Shown: positions 11,151 to 23,887 of the stretch, piece by piece
Position numbering within the stretch: the first letter of the stretch is position 1
How the letters are laid out: every line of letters begins with the position of its first letter
Assembly: GCA_018398575.1 (NCBI GenBank)
Contig: JAGTXZ010000006.1
Coordinates: 1,302,001-1,366,000 of the forward strand
Direction of reading: 5' to 3'
From: Ampelomyces quisqualis
Lineage: Eukaryota; Ascomycota; Dothideomycetes; Pleosporales; Phaeosphaeriaceae
DNA length: 64,000 nucleotides
Program-made: the position numbers and the translations under genes
Notes under the pieces: model-generated
Told to the model about the DNA's origin: nothing
Seen by the model: only the letters and a program-made list of their open reading frames with translations
Databases searched by the model: none

Positions 11151-13131
11151 CTAGGCCACAGTCTTCTCACCAGTCAAAACCTCGTCGTGTTGAACACTCC
11201 TCTTCCTCGTCTGGCCCTCACCAATCTCTGTCAGACTCATACCCCTCTGCTTTCCATGATCTACATCCGCAAAAGAAACCTGCGGCACGAATGCCTTGGA
11301 CTTCCACGCTTTGTTAACTACGCCGTAGAGTTCGTCGACTTGCTCGAGGGACAGGCCCTTGGTCTCATAGATCATGAGCCATCTAGCAATGATCATCAGC
11401 ATTCCGAGTCGTTCAAGCAACGGAGCGAGGATTCAAAACTTACACAAAGGCGATACAAATCAAGCAAAACGTTCCCCACACGAAAAACACCTTACTCTGC
11501 AGATTTGCGCCCTTCTCATCCACCATGTAGGGAGTAGCATATGCGATTGCCCAGTTGAGCAACCAGTTCGATGCGGTGGTCATACTCAGACACTTGGCGC
11601 GGGCTTTGAGAGGATAGAGTTCGCCGGTGACGACCCAGGCGACGGGGCCCCAGGAGCTGGCGAAGAAGAAGATGTAGATGCATACGAAGGCGATGGAGGT
11701 CCGTTGGGCAGGGAGGTCGGAGGTGCCAGCGACAGTTCCAGTGATGGCTACGATGTCTAGAAACGATGTATCAGTAGTTGCATTTCGTGGGTCACGGAGC
11801 ACGGATCTGCTTACATTGACAGACGCACATGCCGATTGCACCGAGAAGGAGCAAGTTACGACGGCCGAGTTTCTCGACCATGTAGAGTCCAGGGAAAGTA
11901 GATGCGACATTGACACAGTTTGTGATGACCTGAATGACGAACGGCGACTGAAAGCCAGCGCGTAGGAAATATTGGGTTCCGTAGTAGACTGGACATCGTC
12001 AGTATGGCTTCACTTAGCCTCGGAAAGGTGCTACTCACAAATAAAGTTCACACCGGTCAATTGTTGCAACGATTGAAGAAGACATCCGGTCAACAATCGC
12101 TTGCCCAAAGTACCCTTGAAGCACTCGACATATGAGGATTTGCCCAAAGACATCTCGTAGAGATGGTTTGACTGGACTTCGTTGAGCTCTTCAACAACAG
12201 CAGGGTGATCGATCGGAAGCCGACGAAGTTTTCCCAGACTCTTTGCAGCCTCGTCATATCGGTCCATCTTGATGAGGTATCGCGGGGTTTCTGGAAGGAT
12301 GAATAGACTGCAGATAAGTGTTAGCTATGGTCGCGAGGAATGTGGGATTGCAAACTTACCCAACGACCAAAATAAGCGACCACAAGAACTGCACCGCAAT
12401 AGGGATACGGTAAGATCCCGAGTCCATGCGGCTTTTGGTCGCATTATTGACAATAGCTGCCAATAAGAGACCGATCGTGATAGCAAGTTGGTAAGAGCCA
12501 ACAATCACGCCGCGAATCCATTTTGGCGCAGTCTCGGACTGGTACATCGGAACTAGAATGGCATCAGCAGAGGACGGCTTCTTAGGTGTAATCGGCTTAC
12601 TCATAGCAGAAAGCAATCCAACACCAAACCCAGCAAAAAATCGACCAGCGATGAACAAAGGCTGACTCGTGGATGCAGTCTGCAGAATGACACCAAAATT
12701 GAACACAAGGCCAACAGCAGCTAGCAGACCTATTCTTCGACCGAGAAGATCAGCGAAAGGAGCTGCAGCAAGCGCACCGAAAAACGTTCCCTGGAGTCAA
12801 CTATGTCAGTTACATGTACGTTGAGATGCAAGACGTGGATTCACTTACTGCAGATAGAATGGAGACGATGAGAGAGTCTTCGCTGGCTGTGATGGTACCA
12901 TCGGCTTGGGTTGAGAATTCTTGCTTCCAGTAATCCATGGCAAGAATGCCAGAGATGGTACCAGTGTCATATCTGGCAGAAGCATTTAGCAGGTGCTCTT
13001 CGCTTGGAAGCAAGACGGATGTCGACATACCCAAAAAGTACCCCACCGAAAGCCACGAAGAGACCAACGACAATGGCAGGCCATGTTGCCCCTGCAGTGC
13101 CTGGCGGAGGCTTGAAAGATACTTTGACCAT
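11151..13131 (-). CDS. MFS sugar/H+ symporter (hexose-transporter-like)
   Basis: Eight exons: 13131-13031, 12972-12849, 12790-12601, 12552-12360, 12307-12039, 11988-11815, 11756-11444 and 11382-11151; spliced 1596 nt, 531 residues, introns 48-61 bp. All junctions restore conserved sugar-porter motifs: GYDTGTISG in TM1, DLLGRR in loop 2-3, AGFGVGLLSAMIPMYQSETAP, PETPRYL after TM6, QQLTGVNFIFYYGTQ in TM7, EKLGRR in loop 8-9, SSWGPVAWVVTGELYPLKARAK in TM10 and YETKGLSLEQVDELY after TM12. Twelve transmembrane segments are expected, in the plasma membrane. The QQLTGVN motif is typical of hexose-type carriers, but specificity (glucose, xylose, other monosaccharides) cannot be assigned. The C-terminal tail is about 50 residues, too short for a glucose-sensor extension. 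Confidence 0.93.
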
Positions 13132-14968
13132 GATGTTTGCAATCGTCCAGGATTATGGAAATCTCGCGTGCGCGGAGGTACCTGGCTGCAAAAGCGCGGC
13201 AACGAGAACTCTTAAACAACTTTCCCTCCAGGTCAACTTTTTCCCAAGCTCCCATCTCCGCAACGAGGCCAAGCGCAAGCGCAAATTATACCCTTGTCCT
13301 CCACGGTAGTCCCTTGTCATGCGCGCATGGATGCACTTGTTGCCTCCGCTCGCAAGCAGAAAAAAATGCATTCCTCGTGCCTGTACTCCACATGGCTGCA
13401 ACACCCGATTCCGGGGTACAGTGACACCACCTACGTAGTACGAACGCGCGACATGCAGCTTTGTGGTCGAGATTCAGCCAATTAGGTGACGAGTTGCGCG
13501 GGCAAGACAGCGCGAAGCATCCAAAGGCAAGCGGGTCTTGAGTTTGAGGCGGCGCCCCCGAGCGTCAGCCAAGGAGAATCCTTGAGTAGGGCCGGTAGAG
13601 AGTGCAAAGAGAGTCTGAGCTTTGTGTTTTGACAGTGACAGCACAAATTGAGGTCTGACCGTCTGAAACGTTGTACGCCAATGCTATTGCAGATGGAGTG
13701 AATTGATTGGCGCCCTCTATAGCTGGAAAAGATGGCGTCCTCTTGGAAAAGAGCAATGTCATCGGAATGATAACAATTCACCAATACCCCGCAAAGCAGG
13801 TGGCATAATGATGCACGCCCAGCGTACAAGAGACGCTTCTTCCACGCCACTAGTTTCCCGTGTTCGCGACCCGTGTTTGTCGCATGACAGGATGATGCCG
13901 ACACCCGGCCCAGCTATTGCCAGCTCGAACCATTTGGCTTTTCGCCTCTTTGCTTGTCTGCTGATCGCACGCTTGCCAATACTCTCGTCTCATCGCGCGG
14001 CGACTTGATGTCTGAACCATCTTGCGCATTCTGGCTGCTGTGTTCTGTGTCTTTGAGCCAGGGGAGCTGCAATCTGGTTGCTCCACCCCCAAAATGCACC
14101 GAGGCAGAAAGGCGCGCAAGGGACATCTACTTGTAGCACCGCGTCTCCACAATGGTAGCGCCGCGGCCCCATGGGCGAAATAAGAACAAGCCCCACGTAC
14201 GGAGTAAACAAGGGTTGAATATAACCACATCTTGGACCTCGTGAGATTTGTCGGGAGGATTGCCATGCTAGCGGGGAAAAGCGTCTGACAGAGACTGCAT
14301 GCACTGCTTACTTGCAGCTATGAATGAGTGTCCAATAGCATCTCAAGATCCAGTCGCATGATCAAATTGTCGTGGAACATGCCCACACCTCGGCGTAGGC
14401 TTCGGAGAGATGGTTACAGGCGAATGGCGAACATGTCAGGCCATCGCAGCAGTTCATGTCGTGGCGTCAAGGTAGAGAGAGATGTCGTTGAAAATAACTT
14501 GGTCGATGGAGAGCCTACCATAGGTACCCAAAACTCTAGCACCGGATCGACGTGGCGAGGCTCTGCGGGAAGACACGCGCATCTCAATACTGCAGTCGAG
14601 AAGTTGCGCACTCCATGTACGCTGCCATCTCGTACGACACTCCCGCGATTCCTGCCCGCAGCTTCATCTCTCGCCTTGGCTGTCAACGTTGCGCCTTTGG
14701 CATGATCATCCTGCTATCTCGTTCTCTCTTGTGGTTCGACGCAGCGTCAAGTACCTGAATATCAACATCTGCAAGAACCGTCTCGTTGAGCCATGCATTA
14801 CGGACTTCGGGGCTGGGACGGCACGGCAGATAAGACTGGACGTTTGGGTGGGAGAAAAGTGTCTTGTCGGTTTCTAGTTCGACCGAGTTCATCTGGGATC
14901 GTATTACAATGCTATCCCCTCATCCCAAACTCATTCTCTTTTCTGCTGATGCATACATCACACCACGT
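13132..14968. other. Intergenic, 1.8 kb without a supportable gene
   Basis: This lies upstream of the transporter and downstream of NOP2. Frames up to 140 codons exist on both strands but lack motifs and splice-consistent partners. One TACGGAGTA copy is at 14198-14206, preceded by CCCCACG; the copy at 4948 is preceded by the same CCCACG. Confidence 0.4.
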
Positions 14969-17270
14969 TTATTGTGCCTTGGTACCTGCCTTCCTCCCGC
15001 CTTTTCTCCTACTCTTACTCTCCGCCGGAATCCCGTTACCCCCCTTACCCTTCTTTGTCGTAACATTGACCTCCGTCTCCGTCTCAACCGGCGCAGGAAC
15101 TTTGTCCTTTTGAAGTTTTGTGGATTTTACCGCAGTTGTCACTTGGACAAGGGTGTCTTCTGCAGGCTTTGTCTTTTTCCCATTGAGCACCTTTGGGTTC
15201 TTCTCCGTTTCCACTTCAGCCGCATCGCCATTTCGTTGGGCTTTCTTCTCTTTCGCCTCACCGTTGGTCCTCGGCGGCGGCGCAGACTTCGGATCCTGGC
15301 CCTTTCTCCTCAAAGTCTTTGCCTGAGCGCGCTTCATATACACCTCATCTTCCTCCTCATCGAATCCACCAAAATCACTTTCTTCATCGTCGCCATCCTC
15401 GCGGATAGGCGTCTTGTCAACGACCTCAGCTTCCACTGCGTTACTAGACGCATTCTTGCCCTTGTTATTCGTAGCTTCGTTGACGCCGACTGCGTTGAGC
15501 GGGGTGAGGCCGGTCTTTTTGAACTTGGCGACGAAGAAGCCGTCGACGTTGTACGTGTGGGGGTAGTAGCGTCTTGTCATCTATCATGCATTAGCACATG
15601 TCCAAGTACAAAGACAGCGGACGGCTCACCTTCATCGAAGGATGGAAAATCTTGCCTCCGATGTTCGTGAAGCCCTCTTTACCGAACGTCAGGCCAGTCT
15701 CGACGAGCTTGACGTTTGGCCTCTTGTTCAGCGCGTACTGGATAACCTGCTCATTCTCCTCGACAGTCACAGAGCAAGTGGAGTAGACAATGTAACCGCC
15801 AGTCTTGCTGTGGTGGTCCACGGAGTCGATAGCAGACAAGATGAGCTGCTTCTGGAGATGAGGAAGCTTCATGAAATCGGCCTCGGTCTTGTTCGTCTTC
15901 ACGCTCGCGTCCTTGGCAATGACACCGGTTCCAGAGCATGGGGCGTCGAGCAACACGCGATCGAATCCACCCATGACCCTGGGAAATTCGAGCGCAGAGT
16001 AGTGGCACACAATGCTATTCTTGACACCGAGACGGTGGATGTTGCCGATCAGACCCTTTGCACGATCCTTGTTGGCATCGTTGGCGAATATGCAGCCCGT
16101 GTTCTTCATCAGCGCAGCGATATGCGTAGTCTTACCGCCGGGCGCGGCCGTCATATCCAGCACTCGCTCGTGTTCTTGGGGTGCCAATGCCATGACGGGC
16201 AAGAACGAAGACGCAGCTTGCAGAATGTAGTGGCCAGCAAGATATTCGGGCGTAGCACCCAGAGGTACTTGCGACTCGAAGATCTGCAGTCCGACCTTTG
16301 ACCACTTGCCCACGGGCTCTAGCTGCACACCGCGATTGATGAGCGACTGTGCAAGCTCTCTTCGATGGGTGCGGAGGGTATTTGTGCGGATGACGATGGG
16401 CCGAGGAGTTTCGTTGGCCTCGAAGAAGGCGAAGGCTTCGCGCGCAGGAAAGAGGTTGAGGAGCTTGTCGGCGAGGAACTCTGAGTAGCCGTAGTATGCG
16501 CAAATGTCCTTTAGCATCTGCGCCCGGTATTCGGTTCTCGACCGGCCTTCCTCAGCAAGGTTCTTGAAGTCGTCCAACACGCGCACTGTGTCGTTTAGCC
16601 GCGTTCGGAGGAGCTGCACATCTTGCGTGACGAGATTCGATATCGGGCGACCGTCCTGATCCTCGTCGTCCTCGAGCACCTTCGGCCTCTCGCCAGCAAT
16701 GTTCGTTTGCAGGTTTGCCTCGTCAAGTTCTGCGGCCGCCTCTGCCTCCTCCACCGCTCTCTGCATGTCGAGCTTGCGCGACAGACCTTCGATGTTAGCT
16801 GCTGTAAGCTTCTCGGCGACATCCTCTTCGTCTTCCTCGTCCGACCACATGCCCATTTTCTGGACTTGGTCGTCCGAGTCCACAATGTCCGAGCCCGAAT
16901 CGGCAAAGTCGTCGTCGCCGTCTTCGGACGCGCTGCCCAGCGCATCGAGCCCAGTGACCTTCACAGCATCACGTCCGTCAAGGCTGCCGACGCCATCAGA
17001 CATTTCCTCGTCGTCATCCTCGGGTGGTGGAGGAGAAGGTGCAGATTTCTTCGCCGGCTTTCCATGGATGCGTGTCTTGACTCCACTCGGCGGTGCGCTC
17101 TTCTTGGGCAGCGTGGCCTTGGCAGCAGCCTTCTCGCGCGCATCAGTCCTGCTCCTCTTGGTCCTCTCCGGCACGGCAGCAGGCGGCGCATCTTTTCGCT
17201 TTCTCGTGACGAGCGATTCGTCCAATGGCCCGGGCGGACCTTGCTTCTTCATGCGACGTCCCTGGCCCAT
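14969..17270 (-). CDS. NOP2: 25S rRNA (cytosine-C5) methyltransferase Nop2
   Basis: Two exons, 17270-15630 and 15580-14969; 750 residues. The 49-bp intron joins HPSMK to MTRRYYPHTYNVDGFF, a conserved Nop2 junction. The start is MGQGRRMKKQG, in an AAAATGG context; the frame stays open 58 codons further upstream, so a longer form is possible. The N-terminal third is basic then acidic and low-complexity (nucleolar type). The RsmF-like and SAM methyltransferase core follows: DMTAAPGGK at about 372-380 (SAM binding), DAPCSGTG with Cys at about 445, and YSTCSVTVEEN with the catalytic Cys at about 499. The C-terminus after about 565 is a Lys/Glu-rich tail. The enzyme methylates domain V of 25S rRNA and is needed for 60S subunit assembly in the nucleolus. 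It is divergent from GET5, with 245 bp between start codons. Confidence 0.95.
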
Positions 17271-17515
17271 TTTGGCAGTGATTGGAGGTGTGAGGGCTTT
17301 GTTGTTCGGCACTGTGAAGCTTGCGCGACCGCGAACTTTCGGCTGGAAATTTTTAGTACCTTTTCGGCGGGCCTTGTTCTTTCCCGCGCCCTGACCGCCT
17401 TCGGGCAGCGGCAGAACCAGCGCCGTGTCCCGCAGCGTCATCAACGAGCTTGTTCATCACCGAAAGCAGCGCTACCTTCTGGCCCCCACGGACAAACCCA
17501 TCCACATCCGCTCCC

Positions 17516-18258
17516 ATGGCCGAACTCGCCTTCTGCAAGACATTCCTCACAGCCCTCGACGCGCGCCCAGCAAAGCTCTCTTCGGACCACATAGCAGATG
17601 CGCGACAATTTCCTGCCCAAGGCCCCGTACGTACCTCACACCTCGACCCACCTGCACTCCCCCCTCTTTTCCCCCTAACAAATTCAATCCCCAGTACACG
17701 CTCCCCCGCCTCCCACACCCACCCCACCCCCAGCGTCCGGCGCCCAAATCCGCCCAAAATGCCGCCTCCTCCAGCCTCAGCATCGCCCTCAAACCCATGA
17801 AGCCATCGCACCCAACCATCTCCGTCGCGGGCATCGACGCGTCCAAGACAAGCGTGTATGATTTGAAGACGCAATACGCAACACAGACATCGATATCAGC
17901 TACCAAGATCAAGATACTGTACAGGAAGAAACCGGTGCCGGATTCCAAGACGGTTGCAGAGGTCATTGGGCTGGACGTCACGGGGCATGTCGAGTTTGGC
18001 GTCATGATCATGGCCGGAGCGGCTGCTTCGCCCGTTACAAGCCCGCCTGCTGCCGCGCCGAGCGAGGCAGACAAGGGACTGGCGGCACCAAGTTCAGAGG
18101 GAGGTCCGGCTGCTCAGGGACCAAGCGGTAAGCATGTTGTAGCGACCGACGAATTCTGGCGCGACTTGAAGAACTTCATACTGCAGCGGACGAGAGATGA
18201 GGCAGAGGCAGAGAGGCTGGCAAACATGTTCCGAGGAGCTTGGGAGAGCAGCAATTAG
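17516..18258 (+). CDS. GET5: Ubiquitin-like targeting factor Get5 (Mdy2)
   Basis: Two exons, 17516-17626 and 17695-18258; 224 residues, with a pyrimidine-rich 68-bp intron (gtacgt to ccag). The N-terminus (MAELAFCKTFLTALD, then KLSSDHIADARQFPAQ) matches the short helical Get4-binding segment. A ubiquitin-like domain lies at about 70-150 (TISVAGIDASKTSVYDLK, then SATKIKILYRKKPVPDSKTV). An Ala/Pro linker leads to the C-terminal homodimerisation helices (EFWRDLKNFILQRT, then ANMFRGAWESSN). In the cytosolic Get4-Get5-Sgt2 complex it passes tail-anchored membrane proteins to Get3. It is convergent with cofilin downstream, with 277 bp between stop codons. Confidence 0.9.
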
Positions 18259-18534
18259 GTCGCCTGACAGGGTGCAAGGAGAATTACAGCACAGTGTCGT
18301 GATACCAATGCATCTTCATTACTGACAAATTTGCCCGTTCTATCGCTCGCCAAAAACTGCCTAGCCTGAGCCTGCAAAAGGCTGACAGCACTACTGTCGT
18401 CCAACTCGATCTGTATTGTCATTGTCATTCAGGCTTCCTGCATCCGGTGCCTCGGCTCTCCTCATCATGCCGTGCCAATTCGAATGTCCTTCCCAATCAG
18501 CTTTTGCGCAAACTTGACAAATGCGGCGAGACGC

Positions 18535-19241
18535 TTAGCGGCCCTTGGACACACGGCTCTTGATGTTGTCCCACTCGATGTCGTCGGCGTCGTTGGCCTG
18601 GATGTCAGCGGCGAGACCGTTGAGAGCGCGCTTGATCGCTTCCTTGGACGACGAGTACATCATGCGGGGCTGCTAATCATCAGCAACACGTCCTTGATCA
18701 GGCCAAACGCCGCTTAGACGAAAGACGTACGTATTGTGGCGCATCATCTGGCGTCCAGCTGATAAACGTAATCTTGCTCCTGGTGCCCTCGCCAGACTCG
18801 AGCTCGTACTCGACATCGAACACGGCGTAACGGCCGCCAATGCCCTCCTTGCCCTTGCGGTCTTTGCTCTTGGCGCTAAGCAGTTTCTCGCGGAAGGCGT
18901 CAAAGTTGGCTTCCTTCGACGTCTCCTCAACGACAATCTCTTTCCAGTCGTCGCTGATCTTGTAGATGATCCACTTGATGTCCTTGCCGAGCTTCAACTC
19001 GTTGAATGTGCTGATGCACTCGGGCGATACGGAGACGCTAGGGTAGTGTTAGACGGCGCATTTCTTGTGAGCATCGTTGTGGCCGTGCTGTGAGCAAATG
19101 CTCGTGAGACGGTGTAGGCAGCGAGGGTAGATCGACAGCTGTTGACTTGTCGTTGGAGAGGGATTACATACCCGGATTGAGCCTGTCGTGATCATTGTTA
19201 GTGGCTGTCCAGAATCCGGCGAAGCGTGGCCGACTTACCAT
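18535..19241 (-). CDS. COF1: Cofilin, actin-depolymerising factor
   Basis: Four exons: 19241-19239 (only the ATG), 19182-19172, 19037-18731 and 18669-18535; 151 residues. The first exon carries just the start codon, a known feature of fungal cofilin genes. Intron 2 is 134 bp, the longest intron in this window. The spliced N-terminus is MAQSGVSVSPECISTFNELK, with the Ser region that is phosphorylated in animal cofilins. The ADF-H core follows (GKDIKWIIYKIS, GGRYAVFDVEYELESG, KITFISWTPDDAP), then the actin-binding long helix PRMMYSSSKEAIKRALNG and a C-terminal basic tail. It severs and recycles actin filaments at cortical patches and cables. Confidence 0.95.
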
Positions 19242-19910
19242 GTTGTCCTGTGTGTGTAAGAGGAGGTGGTGAGAGGGTGGGTGGGTGGAGCACGGAGCAC
19301 TTTATCTACACTTGTTTGCCTGTTAGCGTCGTCATCGGCAGCGACTGCCGCGCGCGTGATGGCGGCGGTGAAGGATGGGCGCCCTGTCGGTGCGGAGGTG
19401 GGCTTACGTGGAGTATGAATAGAGCTGCTGCGTGCAATTGATGGCGCGTGGCAGGAAATGGGCGGAGGTGCAGGTGGGATGTTGCTGAGGCTGAGGAAGT
19501 TAGCGGGGCAATTTGAACGCACGCTGGTGGGGTCTCGTTCTTCCTTGAGCCTTGAGGCCAGGCGCGCCCCAGCAACCAACACCGTCTATCCCTGTTTGTC
19601 AGACAACCCATGTCAAGTCCTGTTCACATAACCTGACATGATGCGGGCCCATATGGAGAATGGTTTCCATGATCTTGATTGCTTTTGCGTCTCGTCCGTC
19701 CCAGGAGTAGCTCTAGATACACAGTACATTATACAGGAAAACCAAAAGACAACCAAGAACTATGCCGCGCTTTTGAAAAGATCATTACACATGAGCGGAG
19801 TATCGACCAAATACCGTGTACGTAACATCGCTGGGAGATCCGAATACTAAAGTGGGCATAACGAAATGGGGGTATCGAGAAACGGGAAAGTGGCGCTGAG
19901 AGTTCGGTCT
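19242..19910. other. Intergenic: cofilin promoter and HSP60 3' flank
   Basis: No gene seen. The stretch holds the upstream region of cofilin and the downstream region of HSP60, both on the minus strand. Confidence 0.45.
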
Positions 19911-21783
<1,873 letters not shown>

Positions 21784-22070
21784 TGTGAAGGGATCGAGAT
21801 GGGCGTGTCGTGTTTCTGAAGCTCGAACCGTGCTCCTGGACTCCCGCTGAATGCAAGATAACAAGGAAGAGGTGTTGATGTTGAATGTGGAGGATGGACG
21901 GTCGACGCTGCATGCTGCTAAAAAATCCAAAGCGAGATCATAGGGTGGGCCGTGCATTTTCTGGATCTTTCGGTGGGTATCCAGTCGGCGTGCTTTGCCT
22001 CGGCTTTGCTTCCGATGCACCACCTCCGACATCACACCGTCCAATGTTCGAAAAGCATCATTTGCTTGGA

Positions 22071-22080
22071 CGAAACTTCG
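22071..22080. promoter_or_regulatory. Heat-shock-element-like site upstream of HSP60
   Basis: The inverted repeat cGAAacTTCg matches nGAAnnTTCn, the core of the Hsf1 site, and lies about 290 bp before the HSP60 ATG. A further GAG follows two bases out of register. Two perfect units alone can occur by chance, so this is a candidate only. Confidence 0.35.
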
Positions 22081-22416
22081 TCGAGTATCGGCGCTGTACT
22101 CCGTAGACGCGTGAACAATGATATGGTGGTGAGAAAATCCCTGCAAAACTGCTTCCTGGCGTAGACGAGCAGATCCGACTGGGATTTGAGGGCAGACGCT
22201 CAATGGCTCTGATCTGATATTATGTGAGTTGATAGGACTTGTCGTCGAGTGAACTATGCGACTTTCGCTCGTATGCGCCAGGAAGCAATTACTCTGGATG
22301 TGGAGAGGCTGCATGACCATTTTCCAAAACCATCTACATATTTAACTCACGCTCAGCCCTCTACGCCTTGAGTCGAACCAAGCCAAGTATCATCAAGACC
22401 CTCACCATCCCCAGCT

Positions 22417-23451
22417 TCACGCCGGCATCATGACCTTCTCCGCCGGAAACGGCCAACTCACTAACAACACATCCCCCAAATGCGCCTTCACACCCACCCC
22501 AAACACTTCGAACGCTTGCCACGCCATCGTCACCCTAACAGCTCCCCGCTCCTCCTTCATACTCCTCATCATCGCCCAAACTTCCTCATATCCCTCGTCC
22601 AAGATCCAGATCTTCCCGCGCTCCCCCTCACTAATCACTCTCAACTTCTTACCGTTGAATGCATTCATGATCGTAATTTGACCTGCTTCTTCGCCAGGTA
22701 TTTTAGAGGTTGCTTCAGCGGCTTTTGCGTCGATTTCGCGCTGCCAGTCTCGCGCTTCGTGCGCCAAGTTGTCGTGGACGAGATGGTAATATATGCGTTT
22801 CTTGACACCTTTGTCTTCGCATATGAGATGCAAAGGCCGCGTGTATTCTCCCAGAGGCGGCCAGCGCGTGTCGCCGAACGGACATTCTGAGCGTTGTGCT
22901 TCGGTGAGTACTCGTTTCTTACCCTGAGCATTTTGTGGGCCTGTGTTGCCGCTCTGTGCTGGAGATCTACTGGGGCTGGAAGAAGGAGATTGAAAGGTCT
23001 TCCTGACTTTTGAAGGCGGTCGACCTCTTGTGGGTTGTCCCTGGGACTCATGGCGAAGATCCGGACTCACTGATGGGCTGCTATATGGCTTTCTTACCCT
23101 TGAGGGAGGCCGTCCTCTAGTGGATCGGCCTCGATCAGCTGCTTCCGGACCTGGACTTGAAGATGTGGATTGGTAAGGCTTTCTCACTCTCGATGGAGGT
23201 CGTCCCTTGGTGGGTAGCCCTAGATTTTCGACAATGTTTGGTGATTGTCGATTTGCAAAGGGCGGCTGTGGTGGTGGGGGAAGTGGTGGCGGCGGAGGTA
23301 TTGGAGCTCTTGGAGATGCCGGCGTCGGACTGTCATCGTCGTATTGCGTCGCAGGTGCGTTACGTGCCTGTCCTTGTGGGCGCTTCGGTGCTGCGAGGTT
23401 CTCCCTTCGCCATCCTGCCAGTGGATCCTTGTTGTTTTCTGCTCCCGACAT
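22417..23451 (-). CDS. Proline-rich protein with three 30-residue AT-hook-like repeats
   Basis: Single exon, 344 residues from MSGAENNKDP; a Met four codons upstream (23463) is an alternative start. Residues 42-68 are Pro-rich (PPPPPLPPPPQPP). Three near-identical units follow with a strict 30-residue period: TKGRPPSRVRKPY (81-93), TRGRPPSRVRKPY (111-123) and TRGRPPSKVRKTF (141-153), each followed by a Ser/Pro spacer. The GRP core with flanking basic residues resembles an AT-hook, so minor-groove DNA binding and a nuclear role are plausible. The C-terminal part (about 180-344) is less biased and looks folded (CPFGDTRWPPLGEYTRPLH, KIWILDEGYEEVWAMM); I do not recognise this domain. The minus-strand direction is supported by composition and by the repeats. 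Function unknown. Confidence 0.7.
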   Translation of the reverse strand: MSGAENNKDPLAGWRRENLAAPKRPQGQARNAPATQYDDDSPTPASPRAPIPPPPPLPPPPQPPFANRQSPNIVENLGLPTKGRPPSRVRKPYQSTSSSPGPEAADRGRSTRGRPPSRVRKPYSSPSVSPDLRHESQGQPTRGRPPSKVRKTFQSPSSSPSRSPAQSGNTGPQNAQGKKRVLTEAQRSECPFGDTRWPPLGEYTRPLHLICEDKGVKKRIYYHLVHDNLAHEARDWQREIDAKAAEATSKIPGEEAGQITIMNAFNGKKLRVISEGERGKIWILDEGYEEVWAMMRSMKEERGAVRVTMAWQAFEVFGVGVKAHLGDVLLVSWPFPAEKVMMPA

Positions 23452-23887
23452 GTTCTCAACCAAGAATAGGGGTGTTTAGCTTGATCTATGTGCTGCGCTC
23501 CTCGACCGCTAGGTAGGCCACGACATGAAGTAGGTGCTCGCAAAGTTCACAGGTCTGCCTCCCACCAGTGACGATGTCATATTCAGCACATCTGCAATTT
23601 ACTCAAATGTTTCACGTTCGCTCATATGTGACACCACATTCTGTCTGTTGGCGACCAATGATGCCTGCTCGCCAGACTCCAATCGCGATGCGCCACCTAG
23701 TGGGGCTATGCGAAAGCGACAAAACAGCTTCTTCCTTTTACACCACTTTGTGCTGAGATGCAACGTTTTTCTCGTTTTCGCACCTTTCTCTCCTTGTCTG
23801 AAAGCATAACTTCCCAACGACTGTGCGACAGAACATGGTCGATCCAATCAGGCTGAAAATCGTAAAAGACAAGTAGGGACGAACAGA
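23452..23887. other. Divergent intergenic region
   Basis: Lies between the AT-hook-like gene (minus) and the decayed NLR-like gene (plus). No coding region is supported. Confidence 0.4.

Noticed and set aside
2766..13131. Secondary-metabolite gene cluster
   Set aside because: A monooxygenase, a hydrolase, an acetyltransferase and a transporter lie close together, but no backbone enzyme (PKS, NRPS, terpene synthase) is present and decayed genes separate them.
16623..17594. 323-codon plus-strand frame and a 231-codon neighbour
   Set aside because: Antisense to the low-complexity N-terminus of NOP2; Ser/Arg-rich shadow with no motif.
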